From Coffea arabica (taxonomy: Eukaryota; Streptophyta; Magnoliopsida; Gentianales; Rubiaceae), in the NCBI RefSeq assembly GCF_036785885.1, contig NC_092316.1, positions 17,105,001 through 17,169,000 of the forward strand: 64,000 nt of DNA, given 5' to 3'. Shown one piece after another: positions 56,450 to 64,000 of the stretch (its first letter is position 1; the number at the start of each line of letters is the position of its first letter). A model generated the notes under the pieces. That model did no database searches. It saw nothing but the letters and a program-made list of their open reading frames with translations, and was not told where the DNA came from. The position numbers and the translations under genes are program-made.

Positions 56450-57228
56450 GCTAATAAAGTCCTACCAAGTAGAGGATCCAGAGATGATCTTTGCAACCTG
56501 CTGTCACGTAGCTAAGATTAAGGAATACCCGAGAGTGATGAGACAAGCCCTAGAAACGAGGGCAGACAAATAGAAAAATTCCTAAAAAAATTTGCTATTG
56601 AAGCCCAGCATACTTGTCACCTCTAAAGGTGAGAGCTCTGAATATGAGATGCATAAATTGATCGAGATTCAGAAGTTAGAAGCGTGATTGGGAAGTTGAA
56701 GTTCTCTTTCAACTTATAACTGAAACTTATTGTTCTACATGATTTGTGCGAAGAAGATGCAACTCTGATTTCCAGAGTTTCACAGCTACCAAATTTGAAG
56801 AGTACTTAGTCACTGCGTCCTTAGTTTCAGGTTTGTTTAGTTTTGGGTTGATAGTTTTAATGGGGGTGCAATATGACAAATGCATTTCTATAAAAAAAAA
56901 AATGCAAACAAGCAAACAAAATAATTTTTAGTTGTCATTGAAGCTAAATGAAAAGATTTTCGTATTGTCCCTATTCAGGTGGTGGTGCTTTAAATTTTCA
57001 ATATTATAAAGGTAAATGAAGGAATGTAAGAAAAATTAGCGAGGACAATATAGAGGGTAAAGGAAGTTTTAAAAATTCTACACTTTTCGTAGTCAAATTT
57101 CTAGATTTTTAAAGTTCAGAAATGCCCGCCCTAACCATAATAACAAACCTTTTGGGGAGATGGCATGCTATTCAACTATCTAAATAACCATGCCAGAATC
57201 TATAGCACCATCCTCTTGGGGAGATGGC
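56450..57228 (+). pseudogene. gene-end fragment, paralogous to 42,450-43,560
   Basis: The first ~115 bp (about 56,457-56,573) read as a C-terminal exon with the words PEMIFATCCHVAKIKEYP and QALETRADK followed by a stop. The remainder matches 42,820-43,560 and resembles a 3' UTR. The same unit at 42.5 kb has a SINE in the exon. The parent gene is not recognised. The two paralogues are in direct orientation and bracket the viral locus. Confidence 0.55.
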
Positions 57229-57237
57229 ATCCTATTC

Positions 57238-57867
57238 TATGTTTTCAGAACCGGACCGGATATCGACTCGGTCGAGCTCAGGGGTCAGGGATCAATGGGT
57301 TCAATCGGATTCGATAGGGGTTGAATCGGATGATATCATAAATAAAATTTATTTAAAAATTAAACTATTATATGTAAAATACTTAATAACATGTTAATAT
57401 TAATAAAGGTATATTCATATATATTAGATGTTTCAAATATATTTAATAAGAAAATACAAATAAATTAGAGCAATCAAGTAGCAATTTATATTATTTAATA
57501 AGTATTAACAAGTTTAGAATTAAAATTATGGATTTAATTGAAAAATAACACCAAACTTTAAGACAACATTTATAAAGTATGAAATATTTGAGATATGTTA
57601 ATAATTTTTAACAACTTAAGGATCAAAACATCATATTAAAAATATTCTAACCTCTCAAAAAAAGTAAAAAAAAAAGAAAAAAAAAGAGAGAGATCGGGTT
57701 CATTTTTCTGGTCAAACCCGGTCAAAATTCGGTCAAACCTGGGTTTTGACCTGATTTGACCGAGTTTTTGATTTTTCGATTTTTAGGATTAACTTGGGCC
57801 GGCCAGCTAGCCGGTTCTTGGTTCGACCAGTTGAACCGGCCGGTCCAATCCGAATTTAAAAACAGAT
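57238..57867. mobile_element. 630-bp TIR transposon with 9-bp target duplication
   Basis: Ends TATGTTTTCAGAACCGG and CCGAATTTAAAAACAGAT are imperfectly inverted, and CCGGTTCAA/TTGAACCGG-type subterminal words mark it as a relative of the 13,270-14,332 element. ATCCTATTC is repeated exactly on both sides (57,229-57,237 and 57,868-57,876), 9 bp, as in Mutator-like elements; an 8-bp hAT reading is also possible. It interrupts the tail of the gene-end fragment, whose next words (CTATTCAGCTATG) resume after it. No ORF of note. Confidence 0.82.
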
Positions 57868-57876
57868 ATCCTATTC

Positions 57877-60030
57877 AGCTATGTAAACCGCCACACTCTT
57901 CAATCACTCAATACACAGCTTTTGATTGAATCAATAAAAAAATTATGGATAAATCCATTAATAAAACAAATCAAGAAAGAATTAATAAAAAATCAAAATA
58001 CAATTTACTTTATTTCGACTATAAAAAAATAATTGATACCATTATCAACACGACAAATTCACATATTTTTGTGACAAATTATCACAGAGTCGATCCTCCT
58101 ACACATCTTGCTTTTACTATTATATCGGGAGTTACTCCATGTCAGTTACCCTACGTATTGCTTGACGTGCATTCCTTTGCAAAGGAAAGATTTGCTAGTT
58201 TAAGTAATATCTTTTCCGTTCGAGTTCCCTTCCATTTGAGGAAAATAAGCATTGCTTCTATGAAAAATCAATCAAGGCACAGAAGAGTCAACAAGGGATG
58301 AGTTGATATACATAAAGATTTTATGCACGCATGGGCCGACATTCAAATCATTTGCTTCAGAACATGAGCAATACAGGTATATTACTAAATCTGATTGCAT
58401 GAAGCTTTTCATTTCATAAATGGTTGTAATTCAATAAGTTCTCAAGTTCGCTTCCATGTAACCGTCTCCTGACAGTAACTGCTTTTGTGATGCAAAAAAT
58501 CCTTGTTAGGAAGAAGCTCTCCCTTCTCTGCTTTGATGTCTTGTGAGTTTTTCTGAAATTTGTGTTTTTTTTTTTATTTGTGAACAAATAGTTAGAGACC
58601 AAGAAAGCTAAGCAAGTAGAGGAATTAGTCAGACATTTCAATTCAATGCTAGCTTTCACCATTCCAGCTCTTCCCTTTAGAACTACCTCTGGGACTAAGG
58701 AGAGGACCAAATATCCTTTACAATTTTGAAAACCTGTCTGCACTTAAAAACTCTTTCCTTTGGCACAATGATACTGTTGAGACAACTATGCACTAACGCA
58801 TAAAATGCAAAATAATTTTACAAAAGTAGGAATGACCACACTCATACTTTTTCTACGAGTACAATCTTTTGAAAACGTTGATAAATCAATTTTTTTGTCA
58901 GTTGTTTTTAAAGATATCTTTTGGTTTTGTTTCCAATTTGGTTTCTCAAACCACCAATAGTTGTAATGTTATTCTAGTATAAATATTTTCTAGTATCTTA
59001 AAAAATACTCTTAAAACACAAAAGTTTGTTGAAACTAGTATCCATTGATCACCGAGCCACATTTTAACCATCCTCATTCACAAACGCCATTGCAACAAAT
59101 AAGATAATAACTAATTGTATAAGGATATGAAAAGATGGATATATAACTTAACTTCTGGTTTATTTTTTGAAATATTTTAAAATGATTTTTTTCTAAATAT
59201 TTTATCAACTACCAATCTTGAGCTTTTAATTTAGGAAATCTATTTAGAACGCTATATAAATAGAAATCATTAATAGAAAGGAAGATCTTAAAAAGTGTTC
59301 GTTCCAGTAAGTGACCGTTAATTTTATTTTGGCATATATGCCACTTCACCTCAATATCTACTTACCACACATTTTCAAAAATTATCAAAAGATCAAGTGT
59401 ATTATAAACTGAATCTGGTTGAATATAAACCAAATTTAGAGGGAGGAGGGATTTTTTTTTTCTCAAAATTACTAAGAAAAGAATTAGAACCCTCATCTTT
59501 TTCCCCTCTTCCCCTTTGTAGAATTAGAAGACATTCCTTCCACATGAAGGTAGATACTCATACTTCCACTAGAGATTTTTTCCCCCCTTTTTCTTTTTGA
59601 CTACGCTTTGCAATTACAGATATTGGTTGAACTCAGTATATGAAAAGATATTAATATGGTTATACCAATTAACCTTAACAAACACATTGTACTCCAACAA
59701 GTCATTTTACTTTCCCAAATAGTAGAATTGTAATTTTGTGTCATATGTATAAAAGACACCAAACTGCAAAAGAAATCATTTTCACCAGCTAAATTAGTAA
59801 GTTTATAATTTGTCTAGAAAAACTGAGAAATTTTTCATGACTCAATTATTTTTTTCACTGACCAGTTATGTTAAATATATTTTGATGGTGCATTTTATTC
59901 TTTTTAGATCAATGATACGTGTCAACAGGAAGCTATTTTATCTTCTACTAGATAAAGTTAAAGATGCCTTTAAATGATCAGCAAGAAAGAAAACTTGGGA
60001 CCAATGTTAATCAACCATAGTTAACTATCA
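57877..60030. other. intergenic DNA, no recognised gene
   Basis: An open frame at 57,945-58,301 (+, 118 codons) is AT-biased at its start and protein-like later (NYHRVDPPTHLAFTIISGV), but no family is recognised and I see no promoter or introns. The rest is AT-rich without structure. Confidence 0.4.
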
Positions 60031-60039
60031 TGGGCAATA

Positions 60040-60167
60040 GCCAAAGGTGGTCTCAAGACTTAAAAGATCCTAGGTTCACATCCCTCTTTCTCCTCTTTAT
60101 TTCTTAAATCTCAACCCTCTTCTATTAAAAAAACTTGAAAAAATATTATGAAAACAAAGAATTGCCG
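60040..60167 (+). mobile_element. possible SINE with 9-bp target duplication
   Basis: AGCCAAAGGTGGTCTCAAG and CTAGGTTCACATCCCTC are spaced like A and B boxes. TGGGCAATA flanks both sides (60,031-60,039 and 60,168-60,176). The 3' end is A-rich rather than a clean A-run. Confidence 0.55.
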
Positions 60168-60176
60168 TGGGCAATA

Positions 60177-61235
60177 AACAATTATAAGGGTAGTCGCGAC
60201 AATGGTGAAACCTGAATTTTTTGTTAGGAGGGACTAAACATGCGCACTGCAAAATTGTATTTTCACAAGTGTAATTTAAGAATTTTGGTTTGTATTTAAT
60301 TGTTGGTGGTCAATTATCCAGTCTTTGATCTAATTACACCCAAAGTAAAAAATTAAAAAGAATCCAATCCATTCGGAGCTTTGCAGAATCCACAAATGAA
60401 GTCTTGATTGATAGATAGACGTGATAGATAAACGATATATATACATATGTGTATGTGTGTGTGTGTGTGTGTAAACAAGGGATAAAGAGCAGACTTTCAT
60501 GTATCAACAATTTCATGTAAACTGAGTTACTTTAACAAAACAACACTAAACTTAAGTGTATGAAACTTGAATAAGTAAGTCGTGTATTTATTAATAAACC
60601 AAATTATGCAATAATTTATGTATTAATATAACTACTTATTTTTCTATCTTCTTGATAATTCGACTGTTCTCTAGGATCAAACTTTGAAGAGCAAATCATA
60701 TTTCAAAGTGAAAGTCATAAGTACATTGACTGGTTTTATATGTTTATAGATCAAAACTTTTTAAAATATACAAATTCGTTTGAATTTCAGATATAGAAGA
60801 TCATATCTATGTAGAACCAAGTACTAAAAATTGAAATTTGGTAGATAAAAAATGAATATGAAAATGAAATAACTAATTGAAAAATGAACATAGTTTAGCT
60901 TTAAAAAACATTCCTGACATAATAGATAAAGTTTTAACAAGTCAATATGTAATGCTAAAACCATCAATAACTACCTGAATTTTATTAATCAATTAATTAA
61001 ACGGTAAGGTCAAAAAATGTTTGAAAAGGAGTGATAGTTCAAATATCCCATTGAGCAAAAGTCCCTGCTGGTTCTGCCCTCCCTACTCGTTGCCCCGAAC
61101 TCCCTACTGGTTCCGCCCTTGGCCGTTGACATCTATTGAGTACCCATATGATTAATCAGAACCTATACTGAGGGAAATTGGATGTAATGTCTTTGCAATT
61201 GTAAGTGTGATTAAACAAACTAATTAGTCGGGAAG
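60177..61235. other. AT-rich intergenic DNA
   Basis: No gene supported. A GT microsatellite lies at 60,448-60,472. A small C-rich repeat (CCCTACT.GTT.C twice) occurs at about 61,080-61,125. Confidence 0.45.
60448..60472. repeat. (GT)n microsatellite
   Basis: About 12 GT dinucleotides, preceded by TATATACATATG. Confidence 0.9.
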
Positions 61236-61244
61236 CGAAAAAAT

Positions 61245-61362
61245 GGATTAAGTAATACGAGGATAAGGAATACAAGTGACATGTCTCGAGTTTGAAGTGT
61301 AAGCGGGAGGTCTGAGTTCAACCCTCTCACTTACATTAAAATAAAAAAAATTTCAAAAAAAA
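61245..61362 (+). mobile_element. possible SINE fragment
   Basis: GGAGGTCTGAGTTCAACCCTC resembles a B box followed by CACTTACATTAAAATAAAAA, as in the SINE at 29,710-29,799. The A-box half is unclear and no target duplication is evident. Confidence 0.45.
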
Positions 61363-61782
61363 AAATCAAATAGCCACCTAAATTAAACTAGGGTGATGCG
61401 GTTCTATCCTACCGTAACTCAAGTACTAATTGTGGTATGAGGTTGTAGGGCCCCTCTAAAATGTTTCAACATCCAGTCATTGAGTCAAGCGGATTCCACG
61501 GTCAACCCAAGACCTTATTATCATCCCCATGCATGCATGGCAATTAGCAAGTGGCAAACAAACAAACAAACAAACCTTGCACACTTACGAGCCATCCTTT
61601 TCCTACAACTCCTCCTAACCTCGACACTCCATTTCCTCCAACTTCATCATCTCAATTGATTTTCTTCTATACTCTTTTCCCCCTTTTTGGGTTTACGTCA
61701 TATACCATCATCTTTCTCCACAGCTCCACCTTTTCCTGCGAGAGGAGGAGGTCCTATTGATATCTTCTTCTCTCTCTAAACC
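61363..61782 (+). promoter_or_regulatory. peroxidase upstream region
   Basis: About 420 bp with a C/T-rich 5' UTR-like stretch just before the start (CTCCACCTTTTCCTGCG...CTTCTTCTCTCTCTAAACC). A repeated AAAC run lies at about 61,558-61,575. No firm TATA box identified. Confidence 0.4.
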
Positions 61783-62760
61783 ATGGAAGCCAATTTAGTT
61801 CTCTGGTTCTTAATTTCATCTCTAGTCTGTTTCATCCCTTGTTCAGAATCAGCTCTTACTCTTGATTACTATGCAAAAAAATGTCCAAGATTTGAAGATA
61901 TCTTGAGAGATGTAACCCAAGCAAAACAAGCTCAAAGTCCCACCACAGCTGCCGCCACCCTCCGTGTCTTCTTCCACGATTGTATGGTTGGTGGTTGTGA
62001 TGCATCGGTTCTGGTAAAGCCCACCGCCTTCAATAAGACCGAGATGGATGCAGACATCAACCATTCCCTTGCGGGTGATGCATTCGATCTAATTGCTCGT
62101 GCAAAAACCGCCATTGAGCTTTCCTGCCCGGGCGTTGTCTCCTGCTCTGATATTCTAGCTGTAGCCACTCGTGATCTTGTTTCAATCACCGGTGGACCTT
62201 TCTATAACGTCCCTTTGGGACGATTAGACGGCCTTGTCTCTCAGGCCTCACAGGTTGATGGAAACTTAGCCAGGTCAAACGCGTCTGCGGACACAATGAT
62301 CAATATTTTTGCAGCCAAGAATTTCACCATTCCTGAAATGGTTGCACTAATTGGTGGTGGCCATACAATAGGATTTGCTCATTGTTCTGAATTCGCAGAC
62401 AGGATTTTCGGTCCCAAGGTTGATCCCAGTATAAACCCTAAGTTAGTCGAAGGGTTGAAGAAGACTTGCGCAAATTACACGACCAATGAAGGATTATCAG
62501 CCTTCTTGGATGTGATGAGTCCCGGTGTATTCGACAATAGACTTTTCAAGAATTTGCAGAATGGATTGGGAATTCTAGCATCTGATCAAGTTCTGTTCTC
62601 AGACCCCAGAACTAGGCCTCTTGTGGATAAGTATGCACAGGACAGCCAAGCATTTTTCGATGATTTTGCCAGGGCAATGGAAAAGGTTAGCATTTATGGA
62701 GTCAAAACTGGCAAGGAAGGAGAGGTGAGGAAAAGATGCGACGTATTAAACTCAGCTTAA
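61783..62760 (+). CDS. class III secretory peroxidase, intronless
   Basis: 325 residues. A signal peptide covers about residues 1-23 with likely cleavage near SES|A. The haem-peroxidase fold follows: distal Arg61 and His65 in LRVFFHDC, proximal His194 in ALIGGGHTIGFAHC, and eight Cys (34, 67, 72, 115, 121, 201, 229, 319) that can form the four conserved disulphides. N-glycosylation sequons occur near 84, 93, 166, 180 and 231. It should oxidise phenolic substrates with H2O2 in the apoplast, for lignin, suberin or wall cross-linking. The LTLDYYAKKCPRFEDI start and intronless structure resemble the Arabidopsis Prx31/41/63 branch. The motif before the proximal His is GGGHT rather than the commoner SGAHT. 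No defects. The first Met is supported by the signal peptide. Confidence 0.96.
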   Translation: MEANLVLWFLISSLVCFIPCSESALTLDYYAKKCPRFEDILRDVTQAKQAQSPTTAAATLRVFFHDCMVGGCDASVLVKPTAFNKTEMDADINHSLAGDAFDLIARAKTAIELSCPGVVSCSDILAVATRDLVSITGGPFYNVPLGRLDGLVSQASQVDGNLARSNASADTMINIFAAKNFTIPEMVALIGGGHTIGFAHCSEFADRIFGPKVDPSINPKLVEGLKKTCANYTTNEGLSAFLDVMSPGVFDNRLFKNLQNGLGILASDQVLFSDPRTRPLVDKYAQDSQAFFDDFARAMEKVSIYGVKTGKEGEVRKRCDVLNSA

Positions 62761-63443
62761 GGCAAAATGGAGTACTGACGATAAATGATCATCTTCAAGT
62801 TCAGGAAATTAAGAAAAATGCTGATTACTGCAGCAGCTAATTTAGTGCTAATCCAGATTTGATTGCTTTACATAGTACATCTTCTTAATTAATGGGAAGA
62901 ATTAATTTGTTGGCACTGATTATGGTGATCAATGATAATTGTGCTATCAATTGTTATAGATTATATTTGACGATGTGATGCAAAAGTGAATAATATATCT
63001 GGGTAATGTTTATGATTCTAGGAAATGTTTTGTTTTTCTTTTAAATGGTGTAGGAACTAAGTTTACATGAACTGAATTTTGTAGTCTACAAGAATCAAAG
63101 ATATCTGAAAGCTTCAGATATGACCATGGATATATGCTTTTTGGTCCCTTGCATTTCTATGCAATATTTTTGTTCATGGCTGGATCCCTTTAAACCACAA
63201 TTGATGTTCTTTGATACCTAACATAATGCATGAAAGGATCTTCAAACAATCATAAACTACTTGGAACATCCTTAGCAATTTAGTTAAGTATAAATATCAG
63301 ACTTTATTATGTTGAATATAACAGTCCAAGAAAGTCTTCCGAATGATATTCTGTTTTTTAAAAGGCAACTCCAAATGATGTTCATTGCAAATGAAAATTG
63401 GTTGTTGAAAAAGGCAATTTACAAGAGAATCATATAACAAAAA
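62761..63443 (+). other. peroxidase 3' UTR and intergenic DNA
   Basis: The 3' UTR is expected in the first few hundred bases; AATAATATATC near 62,989 is a possible poly(A) signal. No further gene is seen. Confidence 0.4.
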
Positions 63444-63453
63444 TAATGCGAAA

Positions 63454-63634
63454 GCCAAGAGCCTCTTGGGCTGTTAGTACCACCAAGACATTTAAATCTT
63501 GTTGGTGGGATAGAAGGTCAGGTATTCAACCCTTGCCTCCCACTTTGCCACTTAATTGTGACTTTCTCCAACAAGAAAATCCCATCGGCTCTCCCTCCCC
63601 TTAGACTGGACTAGAAAATAATTAATAAAAAAAG
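63454..63634 (+). mobile_element. SINE with 10-bp target duplication
   Basis: GCCTCTTGGGCTGTTAGTAC and GGTCAGGTATTCAACCCTTG are A- and B-box-like, and a C-rich tail (CGGCTCTCCCTCCCCTTAG) precedes ATTAATAAAAAAA. TAATGCGAAA (63,444-63,453) and TAATGTGAAA (63,635-63,644) flank it with one mismatch. The C-rich tail resembles the SINE at 42,559-42,799. Confidence 0.75.
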
Positions 63635-63644
63635 TAATGTGAAA

Positions 63645-64000
63645 CATCAAAAGTGGCGATATGTTTTGAACTATTCCAGAAGAAATCGTAATAAATGTAC
63701 ACAATAGGCATGTTTTGCCTAGTGAGAAAGGTTTTGAACTAATTACCAAATGGACATGGTGGGCTGTAGTACTTCTAACACAGAATTTAATTAAGGAGAA
63801 TAAATGGAACAGTCTAGGTTTTACCCGTTCTGTATACTGTAGATTTTAAGGTGGAGGACCATTTGCAAACACTCATAATGTAGGTAGTTATAGATTGGAG
63901 CTATCAAAATCAGTGAATTGGATGGACTTGGATGGATCATAATTGGATAATCAGTATAATAGGATCAAATCATATATACCGTCTAGTCAATGAATTAGAA
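63645..64000. other. intergenic DNA to the right edge
   Basis: No gene or structured repeat supported. Confidence 0.4.

Noticed and set aside
57945..58301. 118-codon open frame (+)
   Set aside because: Biased toward Asn/Lys at its start, no family recognised, no promoter or neighbouring exon; kept only as a note in the intergenic entry.
58414..58743. 109-codon minus-strand frame
   Set aside because: Frame wanders through T-rich DNA; short protein-like words occur in more than one frame and no family is recognised.
61849..62189. Minus-strand frames within the peroxidase gene
   Set aside because: Shadows of a clearly coding plus-strand gene.

Overview
This is nuclear DNA of a flowering plant, most likely a eudicot. 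The base composition is AT-rich and the genes have plant-type introns. There is a class III secretory peroxidase, a plant GPKOW/MOS2 gene, an EDEM-type GH47 gene matching plant MNS5, tRNA-derived SINEs, hAT-, Harbinger- and gag-only LTR elements, and an endogenous pararetrovirus. I cannot name the species from the sequence. I see no tRNA or rRNA gene and no CRISPR array.

Layout. 1-12 kb: no intact gene. Two sets of tandem repeats face each other in inverted orientation, an outer ~217-bp family at 1.5-2.2 and 11.0-11.5 kb and an inner ~107-bp family at 2.9-3.4 and 7.0-7.6 kb. Between the inner arms lies an intron-containing, broken copy of an ASG1-like plant gene on the minus strand. 12-18.8 kb: transposon-rich, with a 1.06-kb TIR element, a 146-bp Tourist-type MITE with TTA duplications, and a 2.73-kb hAT element with a perfect 8-bp target duplication. 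19.15-20.59 kb: intact single-exon MOS2 gene, followed by a long T-rich non-coding tract. 25.6-28.0 kb: an unidentified coding remnant, then a 1.67-kb gag-only LTR retrotransposon whose two 387-bp LTRs read as identical. 31.9-39.8 kb: a complete 15-exon MNS5 gene on the minus strand (609 codons plus stop). 40-46 kb: hAT, MITE and SINE insertions and local tandem repeats. 46.0-55.5 kb: a rearranged endogenous pararetrovirus in three pieces. 56.4-57.9 kb: a gene-end fragment related to one at 42.4 kb, then another TIR element. 61.8-62.8 kb: intact intronless class III peroxidase.

Working genes. Three host genes look functional: MOS2 (nuclear RNA-processing factor), MNS5 (ER glycoprotein mannosidase in quality control) and the peroxidase (cell wall/apoplast). 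They are separate transcription units with no sign of joint function.

The viral locus is the most unusual part. The middle piece reads, in order: 3' part of the polymerase gene, transactivator-like gene, intergenic promoter/leader, a tRNA-Met primer site, four small ORFs, a zinc-finger coat-protein gene, a 30K-type movement-protein gene and the first codons of the polymerase gene. Small genes are coupled by ATGA overlaps. Coat protein before movement protein, each on its own ORF, is not the caulimovirus or soymovirus order as I know it. The third piece is an inverted partial copy whose junction falls exactly on the primer site. All long viral genes carry frameshifts or stops, so the locus is decayed.
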